From Chaetorhynchus papuensis (taxonomy: Eukaryota > Chordata > Aves > Passeriformes > Rhipiduridae), in assembly GCA_013396525.1 (NCBI GenBank), contig VWYX01000695.1, positions 62,001-126,000 on the forward strand: DNA of 64,000 nucleotides. The letters run 5' to 3'. The notes beneath the pieces were generated by a model that saw only the letters and a program-made list of their open reading frames with translations, had not been told where the DNA came from and did not search any database. Below are positions 1 to 14,100 of the stretch, one piece after another; position 1 is the first letter of the stretch, and every line of letters starts with the position of its first letter. Position numbers and translations under genes: made by a program.

Positions 1-1940
1 AGTCCTGAGCTACCTTCTGCCATAAGGGAGTAGTCTGTCACTTGTTTAACTGAGTGGCTACAGAAATTGTCGGACTGAAACCATACTCATGGCTTGCATG
101 TATTTTACACAGCCTACGGTTACAAGCAACCAATATGTTTGAAATGTGATCTTTTAGTTGGTAGCTGTGAAGCATCCTCTTAAAATGATGAAGATTAAAA
201 AAAAAAAAAGACGTGAATAACCAATAAGTAAATCCGAGAGTGATGCTGAAGTTTCTAAGTTCAGCAGTCATCTTCCTGTAACTCACAATAATAACTTTCT
301 CTGAAATGCTGATAGTAACTAATACTTCTTTGTGACATTATGTTGTGCACAGCATTATCTCTGCGGTTTTGATTCCACAGCTAAATAAACATCCAATTTT
401 CTGGAAGCTAAGCTATTACACAGTTAGAAAATTCATATTCAGACAATAGAAACCGATCTTAGAAAACAAACAAAAATTCACTGGGGAAGGGAGAATTTAA
501 TTCTTATTGAACTTTGCTACTGTGAACAATGTTTTAAATATATTAGTAGGCACACTGTTAGAACAAGCAGCTAAACAAGATATGTGAAATTTGTAATTAT
601 CAGTTTTAGGCCTGACTAACTAAATTACTGCTCACTGAGGGTGTACAGTAATTATCATTATTGGAGTCCAATCTTGAATGGCAATCAATGTTCCAATTGC
701 TCATAGTACAGAGCAATTTACATGCTATTAGTGGGAAATAGAAGAAAAATCTCAGATTTAATATCTCAAATGGAAGAGGAAATTGTTCACTGGAGATTTT
801 GTAGTAAATTAAAAGCCACTTATTTTGGTATTTTTGTTTGTTTTGTGGTACTATGCTCAAAGCTCACTGCATACAGGTGAGTTTTATGGTGAAAAAAATG
901 AATGGTGTTCAGGCATAAAGAAGGATAAAATCTGAAAATGATACTTTTAGCTTCAGAACTAAACAAAAAAAAACCCCAAAAAACAAGGGAGACTGTAATA
1001 TATTCCAAAGTGATGATATTTAGTATGGTAAACACAAAATGAACCTCTTAGAAAATACTGTAACAAACAACTCTGTGCCAAGAGCATGCAACTTTTCAGG
1101 CAGAAGAACAGCAAATGCAAAAGACCATAGAAGTAAGAAATTGCAAAACTCATTGTAAGGGGAGACAATGTCAATGCAACTTAATGTGGATCGGAAAAGC
1201 ATTAAGCGTTATGTAAACCCCAGCAGCAGCTGTAGTCATGTGACAACTTTGTTGAAAGAATTAAGAGTTGTCAAATCTCATACTTTGGAGGGAAAGAATG
1301 TTTGAAGTCCAGGATAAGGGGAGAAAACAGCTGAACACAGTAATACTTTGTCCTGTATTCCTATGAAGTACCTACAATAGCTGTAGATTCTGCTGTATTT
1401 TAAATTCCTGGATTAGAGGTCTCACCACAAGACTCTCCATAGCACCTCATAAATTTGGTATCGGTTGAAACTACTGATGTTGGGAGTCCTGATAGTGACA
1501 TGATGGCAATCTGTAAGCTGGAGCAAGATATGGCCCTTGGCCCACTTAGGCTGGATAGCAGTGGAGCAGGAATGAGTCTTAACTTAGAACCAGCCTCACT
1601 TTTTGAGTTGCTGTACTTCATGTTGCAGTGTCGAGTCGATGTTTTTATGTTGTTTATTGTGCTCACGTATTTGAGCAGAGAGAATACTAAGAGTTTCTTT
1701 GAGTCTGCTTTTGTTACTAAACCAGTGTTAGAGTCTGGTAAATTAGTAAGTAAAATAATGCAGGTAAACCCACAGAACTTCAGTGGGTTCTGTTCTCAGC
1801 TATATTTGTCCTTCAAAGGACTTTTTCTTTGTATCTTTAGCTCATTTATCTTACAATTTATTAAAAGGACTCTGGCTCATTGTACTATCACTGAGAAGCT
1901 GCATTTTCTAATTGCTGATCCTCCTGCCTTTGCCTTCTAG
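1..1940 (+). other. SLC26A7 intron, 3' part (window edge)
   Basis: This AT-rich stretch ends in the acceptor TTGCCTTCTAG before the first exon. I searched it for the preceding exon, which should encode an A-A-V-S-F-L-G-G-V-I-Q-like end, and did not find it, so exons 1-4 or so lie upstream of the window. An open frame from 1455 ends exactly at the TAG of the acceptor and is not coding. I recognise no repeat here. Confidence 0.75.
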
Positions 1941-2105
1941 GTGGCGATGTTTATGCTGCAGTTGGGCAGTGCTACTTTCTTGTTAACAGAACCCGTGATA
2001 AGCGCGATGACAACGGGAGCAGCTACACATGTTGTGACTTCACAAGTGAAGTATCTGCTGGGAATGAAAATGCCATATATGTCGGGACCATTGGCATTTT
2101 TTCAT
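1941..2105 (+). CDS. SLC26A7: SLC26A7 window exon w1
   Basis: The exon is 165 nt (55 codons), with phase 0 at both ends. The acceptor is CTTCTAG and the donor is CAT|GTGAGT. It encodes VAMFMLQLGSATFLL, then TEPVISAMTTGAATHVVTSQ, then VKYLLGMKMPYMSGPLAFFH. This is the conserved SulP stretch in which a helix ends in L-Q-L-G and the next segment carries P-V-I-S-x-x-T-x-G-A-A and S-Q-x-K-Y-L-L-G. Confidence 0.97.
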
Positions 2106-5100
2106 GTGAGTTCAGTGGAAGAGATGGGTTACTTCATTAGCTATCGTTTTATTAAATAACTACGCTATTTTTCTCTGTGTAGGAGTAAGGAATTTGTTAT
2201 GCATGTGTGTGAATGAACAGAAGATGAACCTTCATCTTGCTTTGACTGTTTGCAAGAAGAGATTTGGAAAACTTGATAGAGAACTAGCAGGAATGGGCAC
2301 AGTAATTAATTTAAAAGATATGTGTTAGGGCATCAATAATTCCATTTATTATTCTGAGCCAATATACACTCATACAGGGAGGGTAATCTCTTTCTGGATC
2401 AGCATGTGGAAGGAATATAAATATAAATTTAAACATATTTTCTTTATATGCTGCTGAATGAAATCTGACCATGACCGTGGTAGAAGGAAAATGACCCATG
2501 ATTTGTGCATCTTCTATGGAAAAATTACTCTAGATATGTTGTTTATTACTTTATGACTCGATACTACTTTGTCATAAACATGGCAAGTGGACAGCTTTAA
2601 GGTAATTTTTATGAAATGCATTCATCATTTCATACAGTATTACAAAAGAGTGGTTAGGCAGCTTAAAGAATCAGCACTGGCAAAAAAGCCAGGCATGAGC
2701 TTAATATGAACTTATGAAAGTGTGACACTAACAGAGTTCAGTGGCAAGGTTCACTCTCTTACTTACTCCAAGGATGAAGCATTCGTACCAAAAGTGCATT
2801 AGTATCAACTTAGAATGGATTACATGGAGACCGAGGGTGAAAAAGGGTAAGGGTGCAAAGGGTATGGAAACAAAAAGATAAGGTGTGCAAAAGGGTTTAA
2901 CAGAATTTCATCACCGAGTAATTTAACATTTATGAAATGATTAAATGGGATTTTTTATAAATATAACAAAGACTTAATTGCAGTTTCATGATAACAACAT
3001 TCACGCCGTAATAATTTCACACTCACACACACAGGCAGATATGTATACATGTCTGTCTGTGAGTGTAGAGGTGTTTATCAAAAATTCCCCCTGGCTTCAG
3101 TGAAATACTCATGGCAAATGCCTGAATGTTTCTCAACAGGCAGGGGTTGCACCTTGAGGAGTATGTGCGTGTGTGTGCACCAGCCCAGGCCTCGCTGTAA
3201 GTGATGGTCTTCCGAGTATCGCAGACTCGAGGGTTCACGAGCTCTGAGAGGTGCCCCACTGAGGGAGGTGCTGGCACAGCCCACTGTGGCCCAGAAGAGC
3301 TCAGAGGGCCTCACTTAGGACTCCTGTGTGCAGGGTCACAAGGTGATTTGCTTTAGTCATCAGTTAATTTCCATCCTGGCCATAACCCACGCTGGCAACT
3401 GCTGGAGTTTCCAAAACACTTGGAAATTGTTTCCAAAACTTCGGCAACAATGGTGCTGTTCTGCTTGGGCTCCAGTTCAGGTAGGGAATGTTCCAAGGCT
3501 GTCAGGGGATGACTGATCACCCTTTGTTCCCCGCCTGGGCCAGACAGTGGATGTTGATGTCGCAGTGCTGTTCCCATGTGTACCACAGGAGAGCACCTGC
3601 TACGGTCAAGAACACGTCACCACCCGGCTCTTTGGTCAAGGGCAGGGGGTGGTGCACCACCAGTGTCATGGTTACAGCCCTCAGAAAGTATGGAAAATAC
3701 ATATTTCTGGCTGAAACCTTAAAGAGCAAAGTTGTATAATCTTGTTACACAGAAGACATGAATATATTCTTGATGGTTACTTATTGCAGCAAGCCCTGAG
3801 TTTAGGTGCTGTGAGCATAATCTCTTGGCATTATTAGTGTTACAACAGTACCTGCCAAAATGATATTTTGCTCATAATAAAACTGTATTTACTTGCTGAG
3901 GTGATGTTTAAATTGCACTGATAGTGAGACTTCATCCAGTCAGCCACTAAATTAGGACCTTATTTAAAAGCACTGACTATGTCTTTGTGTCCTTTATTTT
4001 TTCCTATTATTTTGGGAAATTTGCTCATGTGAACTCTTTGATTAGAAGATATTGCTTTTTAGAATGGTTTTTTTTCATATTATTTTATAAATTTGACAGC
4101 TTTTCATATGGATAATTAATTGGTAAGTTTTTTACAGGACCAATTTATTAATGAAAATTAGGGGCGTGTAATAAACACAAGTAATTTATCCATTTTTCGT
4201 GTAGAGACATACCTAAAAGTGTCATAGCCATTTTTATGAGTAGTCAGTTGGCTTATGAGACTATTAAAAATGCTTCTTCATATATTAATTTTATTTTAAA
4301 ACCTTTTCAAAAATGATTCTTAATATAAAATGTGAATAGCCTCTTTTTCATGGTGTTTCCATGGAGACTATACTTACATATAGGAATATTGTCATCTTGT
4401 AGAGATGACTGGTGTTAAGTACTGCAGCCAAGGCATAATCAAAATATACATTATAAGCAATAATAAAGAACAGCAGTGATATGAAGAAATATTTCCACGT
4501 TGGTGTGCTGATGATATCATAAATGAGGTCATTCAAATGCTTTGAAAGAAATCTATTCCCTTATCCCTTGTATTTTTAATGCATTTGAAACAAGTTCCTT
4601 GCCTTTCACTTCTCTTTTGAAATCAAACCCCTTTGAACATATTCCAAAGAAAAATTTTCCTAATTTTTTTTAAGGTTCTGAATTGCTCTGTAAATTGTGT
4701 GAAAATAAATGACCAAAAAAAATTTTACTCTGTACAACTTGAAAGAATAATAAAAAAGGGGCAATTTTACTACATAAATGTTTTTAAAGGTTTCTGTTAT
4801 CTGTTCAGGCTTATGAGTTGCCTTAAGAAGGTCCAGTATCTCAGTCAGAAGCACCAGAGCTAGACTTTAACAATAATTTTCTTCTGTGGTTGTAGTTTTA
4901 CGTGAAAATTATATGAATTGGATATAAGGTAGTTTGCCCATATATCTAGAGAGTGAAAGGCAACTTTGGCATCTCTCTGGACATGTTCTTTACTTCAAAT
5001 CCTTGAAATCCAAAGACTGGTACTTTTGTTGGCATTTTTTTTCTTTGTCCACTCCAAAACACCTCCCACTCACAAAACCAAGTTTTGCCTCAGGCAGCCT

Positions 5101-8100
5101 TTGGGTTGGCAAAGCAAGAATAAGAATGTTTAATAAAGTGTGATAGGAGAGTTGCAAGTATAGCAAGCCAGTGAAATGAATTCTTTATAGCATGTGAGAT
5201 CATGGTTAAATATGTAGAAAGGAACTTTGCATATGGAGAACAAATCTAGTACACTGGCCTTGAGCCTATGGTATTTTTGTGTTTACACACAGTTCATGTA
5301 ACTTATTAAATTTTGTTTTCCCTGTACAGTTTGTCACATTTCGGTTGAGCTGCACAGTGCAGCATCAGTTGGTATTTTGCAAATGGAAAAGGAAAAATGA
5401 AGGTGAAGAAAAATAGTGAGGGAATACTGCATGTGAGATCTAACTTTACAAGGGACAAGAAAAGTGTCATCAAGTTTTACCCAGCATCTGAAAACAGACA
5501 AACTTACTTGTATTTGCCCTTTATTTATGTATAGATATATTTCTCTTGCCATACATTTCTGAGAAAATACAACACTGCAAAATGAATGGCAATGTAAGAA
5601 ACTTGCTGTGCAAAATGGGCTCTTTTGTGGCTGTGTTGCAAGTTTGTTGCAAAATCCTTGTGTGGTTTTGCTGAAATTATCTGAAAAAAATCCCAAACCT
5701 TCACGTTCTGTTATCAGTCCTTTTTTTTCACCCTTTTTTTACCCAGTTGCTTATACAGTTTACTGTATTTGCCTGTACATTTTCCCTCCAGTATGATATA
5801 TTTAAAAAATATCAGAATGAAATATTTTTTAAAATGAAATGAGTTTTCACTCTTAAAATGTACTTTGTTAAATAACATGTTCCCTTAATTCTTTTGCTTG
5901 CTTCAGCCTCTATACTCATTTTAGAGCTAATCTTTTAGGGTTTCATGTATACATCAAAAAAACCCACCTCAGAGCATTTCATTAATATATCCAGATACAC
6001 ATCCTTTCTAGAACATAAACCATTACAACGTTCAATATCACGCTATGAAAGTATGTGCAAATATAGTGGAACTTGAAACTGCTGGTTTTCCATGAGAAAA
6101 GAAACATTCAGTGACTGTATATATATATATATGCAAAGCTGGAATACTTCTTGTTTCACTTAGGTCCAAGTTTGCACTGATTACCAAAAGGTCCACTGAT
6201 CGCTCATAATATTGTCAGACAGGTTCCATTAAGAATCTCTACACAAAACTAGCAATAAACTAAAAGCACAAGAGGCAAACAGCTCAATTAATATATTATT
6301 GTTGATTTTAAAAACTTTTAAAATTATATAATGAAAAAGACTGCTTCATACACTGTAATATCAAGCAAAATTCTGCTGCATAATTTCCAAAATATTTCAG
6401 TAAGTGCATTATCAAAATACGCTAAATGCTGAATTTGTAATTATTTTTTTGTTTAAAACATTTGTAAATACTTCTTTTGAATCAGATGCCGATGCTATTG
6501 CAAGCTTGAGCTTTATGTACTTAGGATTTATAGTTTGATCTCAGATAAGTACAGTAACTGACTGGACAGAATACCATGTAAAATCTATAGTTTAAAGAGA
6601 TGTCTGTTGTATATGGTAACTACATTCGTGTTAAGAGCCACATGCTCTTTGTTTCTTGTGAAGGGGTCTCCTCGCTTCACTGGTCACATCATGAATTGAG
6701 TGGTTTTAGGTTTTCAGAAAATGGTTACCCAGGAATCAACTAGCCAGTGGAAGCTCTCTAATGCAGTAATTAATTTAATATTAATGTATTACTGCCAGAA
6801 TTGTTTTAGTGTACTACAGACACTTTGGGGATAGGGATGTTTGGGCTACTGAATTCAAATGAGCTACAAAGTGTTGGTAGTTCAATTATTTTTCATTTAT
6901 TGGCTGGTGTAGACTACATACAGAAAGGTATGACTTCAAAAGAAACACCAAAGGAGGTACTAGGCAGTTCATTTAAAGAGTCTGTTGCAAAGTCTGAAAA
7001 ACCTACGCAAAGGTCTACAATTTTTTAAAAAATTAAATGGAAGTGTCTTTTTTAGTCAATTTTAAAGACAGAAATTATTAAAGCTTGTGCATATTTCTTC
7101 ACTAAAATTGTATTTATTCACTCAGTCTTTTGTCTCACTTTGTTTAGGAAAATTAGGTTTAATGCCATCAACACAGATAGCTAATGCTGACACTTTAATA
7201 GACAGCATTCATTTCAAAACAAATCACATCTCTCTGACTTCAGCAAGTAGGAATCAACCCATTTCTTCCCTTTTCTTGCCACTTCACCTTAGATCTAGCT
7301 CAGTCTTTGTTGAGTTTGTGAGCACAGTTTTCCAGATTGCCTCCTTTTGTCTTAATTAATCACAGCTTCTGCTTGGGCACTGAGCCAAGTCCAGTGCTCT
7401 CTTGAAAATGCATTCTTGGAAAATTATGGGTACAGAGTCCAGTTCCAAGCCACTCGAGATACAATCCACATATTGTCTGATTACAGTGGGGCAATATGTG
7501 GTTAAAAACTGTGGTTTAATTGCCATTCTTCAGATTTAAGACATTTCTAGATCACATTACTTAACAAGTTGATTTTAAAATATTTTCCTGGTTTCTGAGA
7601 AATGTTTGTGCTGGGTTATATTGTGCATTCTTAATTGAAACTCCAAGGGCTAAATTTCAAAGGACTGGACTACTTTTCCCTCTTTATGAGGAAGTTTTCT
7701 GTAAGCATATTTAGGTTGGGTTTTTTTCCCTTTCTAAATTATGAAAATATTCTCAGAGAGAAAAAATCAGGTAGTTATTTTAATTTACTCATTCTTCAAT
7801 ATGAGCATCACCTCTTCAATAAGTGGCAGAATCATAACAGTAGAAATAAATTTTATCATCATATTGACTACCTTTCTGCTAGAACAGGGTTTTTTCCTAA
7901 GATAATTTTTCTAGTACTTTTTCCTGTCCAATATAAAGACATGTATTAAGCTCCAAACTGTCAAAACTTGTTAGTATTTTACATGTATTTTAGAAAAAGT
8001 TCTCTGGAGCAGAAAATTATTAATCTTTATTTTGATAAAACTACAAGTGTCACTTTTGATTTATTTTAGTGGTCTTCTTAGTCATTGCCGGAGAAAACAC

Positions 8101-11100
8101 CTTTTTTTATATATTACTATTATTATTTCAAGCCTCAGTTGCTTGATTTTATTATCCTTAATGTTGGGGCTTAAAAAAAAAGGTTACTTGTGATGATGTC
8201 TAAATCTACATCCTACATCTTAACTTCTGTTCTCTCTATGGTTTATATTTCAGGATGCACAGTAGTTCCCAGAATTTAAATGCAGAAGTCAAGGGACTGA
8301 GTCTACCTTGTTTTTTCCCTTACAGCTTTAGTAAGCATGTGTATTGAATCCATTTTTATGGCTTGCTGTTGTTCCAGGCAGTAGGCTGTTGCTCTTCTTC
8401 ATGAGGCCTGAAAATAAGTTGTGATAGAGATCTCATCATTTCTTTATTTATCAGGATAGATGTTCTCTCTAACTTTCTTCACCCCTTCTAACTGTTTCAG
8501 CAAACTTCTAAGTTTTTTCATTATTTTCTGTTAATCTGCTATCATACTGATTTATGCCTTATTTCCTGAACCCACAAATTCAGCATAGAGCCAAAATTAC
8601 TGTTCACTGTGTCATCTGTGCTGGTACGAAGGCAATTGCATTCTTCTGGGTCTCTTACTTACAGCATTGCATTAATCATCAAAGACCCCTGTTGCTCATC
8701 ACTGTTGGTGGTTCCATGCCTGTTCCGTATTTTCTATTCCCCATGTTCCTTATAATTCAGCACCATATTTCCTTTCTTCATCACAGATCCAGCTACACTT
8801 TTCTAACCTGTTTTACAGGTTATTGCAGCACATATTAACTGCTGAAAAGCTGAAGGCCTCCCATTCACAGCTCCATAGCTCTGGCCTGGTGTCCTCTTTC
8901 CCTTTTAACTCTGCAATAACCAATAACATATGTACCCAAGCTTGGCAACTATTTAGTGTGTGCAGCACCTGGACCTGACCAAAGCATGCTCCATGGAGCA
9001 CTGGGAAAGGGGCAAGAGCAACCAGCAGGGAGACTGAGGATGGCCTGCTGAAATTACTCTGGAAAAACAACCCACAGATTGCAGAGGATGCCCTGAAGAG
9101 GATGCTCATCTTGGAAGATTCCCGTTGCATCTCTTCCCATCCAGCCACTACTGCATTTTTCATTCCCTTTTCTTTTTTCCTCTCCTTCTCTTTTCCCCTC
9201 TTTTCTGTCTTTTAATTTTTTTTTCTCAGAAATAACTTTTGCTACTAGAGTTGGTGGATGTTATATGCTATGGCCACTAAAAATAAACCTTTGTGCAAGA
9301 AACTTTTCTCAACATTTTTATGTGACACTCATTTATCTCACTGAACTTAATGAGACTGAATAAGAAAAGGAAACATATCACATTTATTGGAATTTTATAG
9401 CTTTCTCATACCAACAGAAATTTTAAAATTAATTTATACAAACATTCACTGCTTCTTTTTTGTGTGTGCGTGTGTTTTCAAAAGTCCATAGGAGTAGTAA
9501 ACTTGTGGATTTCCTTCCTTGTAAAATCTAAAGTACAGGCCAAAAACTTGACCAATGCCTCAGCTCCTGCAGTATTGATTCAGCTCTCACTGATTATTTG
9601 TCTGAAGTTGTGAGCAGATGCCATAGCATGTGGTCCAGAATATATTTTTTTGACGTGCGATTGTTATTTGTTGTTCATTGTAGATTTATGCCTATGTGTT
9701 TGAGAATATCAGATCAGTTCAGTTGGAGGCATTACTTCTCTCCTTGCTGAGCATTGTCGTGCTTGTTCTGGTTAAAGAACTGAACGAGAAATTTAAGAGA
9801 AACATTAAAGTTGTCCTTCCCATCGATCTACTTTTGGTAAGTACAAAATTATATATCAGGCTTTTTCTTACAAAGCTTTCAATGGCTCAATCTGCTGAAG
9901 TTTACTGTGCTGTCTATAGTTACCCACCCCCACACCTGCCACTTATTAAATGGACAGCTGATTTTCAAGGCTGTAAGTTAATTGTAAGAACAGGAAACAG
10001 AATGGCTAAATAATTAAGGAAGAAATGACATACGGTCCCAATTTGTATAATATTTTTCATATGTTTACTACTTTTTACATAATCACAAGAACACGAAGCC
10101 TAGAATGTTGAAGTGTAAGAAGTTTGAAATAGAAAATGAAAAGTAACTGGCACATTATAACTCCAGGCAAGTCTTGTTCTGAGTAGTTGTGACTTAGATG
10201 TTGCTTGTTATTTATCTACAACAAAGTTAAATAGCTATGCCGTTGCTTCCTATCATTTTACTAACACTTTTCCTTCAACATGGTATAGACAAAATTGAAA
10301 TTAGCAATTGCTTTATAAACCCCTGCTTCAAGGATTAAGTTGTAGTCAAATGATCGGCACCAGATCACCATCAGAAGGTTTCTGTTTTTCTTTAAAACTC
10401 TAAAAGAAAAAACAAAGTATGAAGGACAGTTGGCTTTCAGGGTGTACTATCACAATTACTCTTCTGTTACTGGAAAAATTTACAAGGACAAAGTGCTGGA
10501 AAAGGAGGTAGTGTGGTCCTGGTCTCAGTGTTACCTTTTTAAAAATATTGGATAAAATGTACCAGCAAACTAAGGATTGTGGACTGTGTGTTCATCTCAT
10601 TTGAAACACAGGAAATGAGTTTGAACTCCTCAGGGTCAAACTTTCCACTCCCTCTGCAAGATTCATACCTGCTAGAACACAAAAACAAGAGGCAGACACA
10701 TCTTCTGCTGTGTTTTGTGCTGAAGTCAACACTGCCAGTCTGGATCAAATGTGCTCAGGGAACATCAGCTGAATCAGACTACTCAGGAACACTTTAATTA
10801 TGAACTGCTTTAAGCTGCTCACATGACTGGCAGTGCTCTGGGGCATGTGCTGAATAGAGGGACTTTGGACACTGACTGCCAAGGTTCCTGAGGCTTTACA
10901 GAGAGTCATACAAATCTCTTTCATTAACACATAATATACAAACTGCACTATAGCCTCACTTCATTATTGTGTCCAAATCTTAGTTTCTTTTGACTCTTCC
11001 ACGTTTGAAAAAAAAAAAAAATCATAATAATACTTTCCTGTTTTACAGGACTGACCTAAGGATAAATGTATGTGCCATATGCTTAGGTATGGCAATAACA

Positions 11101-14100
11101 GGGACCATGTCAGAAGCAACAGAAATGTAACATCTTTTTCTGTTTGAATCAATAGATAATTGCTACATCCATTGCTTGCTACTATGCTGATATGGAATAC
11201 ATCTACGGGATAGAAGTTGTGGGAAATATTCCTAAAGGGTAATGTCAGTTTTATTAGCTTGTGGCTTTTAAATATCTTTATTTCTGAGAAAGTCTCTGAA
11301 AAGGTCGAAGTAGTTTCTAAAATAAGAAATGGTAAAAATCTTTTTTGTTTGTTTCCCAACTCCTCAAATACTTTCTCACAATTCAATCCCATGTTAACAA
11401 GTTATATGTGCATAGATATCATCACAAAAATGCATTCTTGTACGTTTTCATAGCTTTTTATTGCTTTTATTGTGGAATAAAAAGTAGGTACTAAGTAACT
11501 GATGATGTATGACAGGAGGGCAGGACAGTGTTTACAAGATTACTGCAACCTGCTTTTTGAGGGTTTCCTTGGGTTGTTGTAGCAGAAAGGACTAACAATG
11601 AGATAAGATTTGTAGATCGCTACGCTTCATTCCTCTCTACGCATATAGAAATTTTAGAAAATGTGGTTTCTGAGGAAACGTGAAAGATTTAATTATGCTT
11701 AATCTAGAAAAGAACATTTTTACTGTAATTAGTGATAAATTTCTCTCCATGACCTTGAAAAGAAGGCAAAAAACAATTCAATATAATTAACTGGAAAGAG
11801 AAATTAGATTAGTTGTCAGACAAAATGTTCAAACTCTACAGGTTGGTATGGAAGAGCACAGCTGTTGTGTAATCTCCTGCTTGGATATAGCAGGGTTTCC
11901 CTAAATTTCACGAAATACAAGTCCAAGACAGCAGGAATGCATGTGTGACAGCTTGCACTGAAAGAAATAAAACAAGGGACATTTCTGAGAAAGGAAATGT
12001 TTTTTAAGTATTTAGAGCATGCTATGAATCTGAGACTAACACAGGGCTAAGCATGCCCCTTCTGTGTGTAATGAATAGGTAAACCATATCTGCAGTTTCA
12101 ATCAGGAATTTATCTTCTGTCGAACCTCATACAGTAGTGTTGAAAAAACAGCAGAGCCTGGATCATTCCTGCATATTTTTAGACATTTACCTGAAATACC
12201 TAACTGCCTTGTCAGTGGAGAGCATCAGAAACCTTAAGAACACAATTTGGTTTTCAGTCAGTGCGATTTGCGCTCTGGAAAGACCCAATTCTTTTTGAAG
12301 AGTTCAGAGACAATCTGGGGTGGTTTGGTTCATAACTTGAGTTGTTTCATTGCAACCCCCATTAGATGGAGTAAATGTCTGTACTGTCAGTAACCAACAG
12401 GAATACAAAATTCTTTAAAGATTTAAATTTAACTTTACAGGAAAGTCAACTATATTAAAAAAAGAGAAAATATACAGTAGTCTCTTCTACTGAACATTAC
12501 AAAATTAGTGAATGGTTGCTAATTTTATTTGTCAGTCATGGAGTTAATTTATCAACATCTCTTTATAATTTCTCAAATTAAAGTTTTTAAATTGAATACT
12601 CCATCTGAAACTGTTTAATCTTCTACAGATTCTCTTCTTCTGTTCCCAACAGACTGAGATCTTGTTAATCTAAAATATTGAAAAATATCACCTTACAAGT
12701 AACACTAATATAAGCTGTTCTTGTAGAGATTGTTTCTCTGGTATTTGCATGAATTGCAGGTATATAGAGACTATGTATCAAGTTTTGCAAAAATTACTGT
12801 CTTTTTATTTTAATAGGTTGCCATCACCAAAAGCACCACCCATGAGTGTCCTGCCTGAAGTAGTCACTGAAGCTTTTGGAGTGGCACTGGTTGGTTATGT
12901 AGCCTCACTAGCTCTTGCTCAAGGCTCTGCTAAAAAGTTTAAATACACTGTGGATGACAATCAGGTAAAGCTCTTTTTCCTTAGTGTCACTGAGCTTTGG
13001 AATCACTTCACCATTTGGGGAAAGTATTATAGATGAACACCCAGCACGATAAGTTATGTTCCATAGAGCATCCTGACACCTTCTAGTGTTTACGGTAGCA
13101 CCCAAACTTGTTCAAATTCTCTCTGCAGAATGCCCTCGTTGGTTGAACTGCTCCTTTTGGGGAAGCTCATCCTTCAGGATAATCTTGTAATGCTCCATTC
13201 AGTGCAGCATTTGGATATTAATGCATTTTCCACTGCTCTCAGATGAGACAGCTTCTCCTCTGGCAGTTGAGCTCTTATAGACAAGTCATGGTGTTAAATC
13301 AGCCACCAATTAATGAAACAAAGCAACTGTAAAACAAAACCAGGTACTTATAGCCCCAGGACTTATCTGATGTTATAAGAGGAAATTATTTATACTTATG
13401 CAAAGTAGAAGCCTCACCCGAAATGAAGGTTTATTTGTACATAAGAAGCTGGGTGAGTTCAGAGAGTACTGCCAAATTTATAGCCATAAGAGCTTTCTGT
13501 TCTGAGTTCCACTTTGCAGAGGACATGCTTAAATAAAAGTGGAACATCTCTACACTGCTACATTGCTTGTCATGGTGGGTGGGTAACTCCAAGCCAGCTG
13601 GAAATCCCTGGAGATGATAATTCAAGCACTGTAATAAGAAAGGCTCGATTTCAGATAACTGGCACTAGTACTGTGTGCTGAAAATGCTGCCTCCACCTTT
13701 CTGTTAAATGGGTTGGGATAAATGACATAGGGTTGAATGAAGAACAGTTGTTTTGCAGCTGGAGGTCTATTTGGACACCCTATTTAGACATGTTGGTCTT
13801 GCTACATCTGTTTCCAACAAACTCATGAGCTGGTGTTCTCCTGGCTGGATACAGCACCGTTTGTGTCCTAAGCACTCTGAGGTCTTTTCCTACACATTTA
13901 CCTTGTCAGACCAATATGCTCCTTCAATTCTGTGATGCTGGGTGGCCACGTTGGAACACTTCCTTAAAAAACACTGTTCTTCTTAGACTGGCTTCTTCAA
14001 GGTGGCTTCTGCACTTTTTCTTCTACGAATCTTTGTTCAGACATGCCTGCATTTTGACTGTGAACAAACACCAAATATATTTGTGATGAAACACAGCATG

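Noticed and set aside
1455..1940. 161-codon open frame directly upstream of exon w1
   Set aside because: Its stop is the TAG of the splice acceptor, and its translation does not resemble the preceding SLC26 segment. It is chance open sequence in the intron.
3090..3690. GC-richer patch with open frames on both strands
   Set aside because: I considered a hidden exon or LTR, but found no splice pair with SLC26-like peptide, no terminal repeats and no polyadenylation pattern.
6118..6131. (TA)n run
   Set aside because: An ordinary short microsatellite in AT-rich intron; nothing unusual.
8813..9163. 116-codon minus-strand frame inside an intron
   Set aside because: No family resemblance. Its codons cross sequence with no sign of splice signals or constraint.
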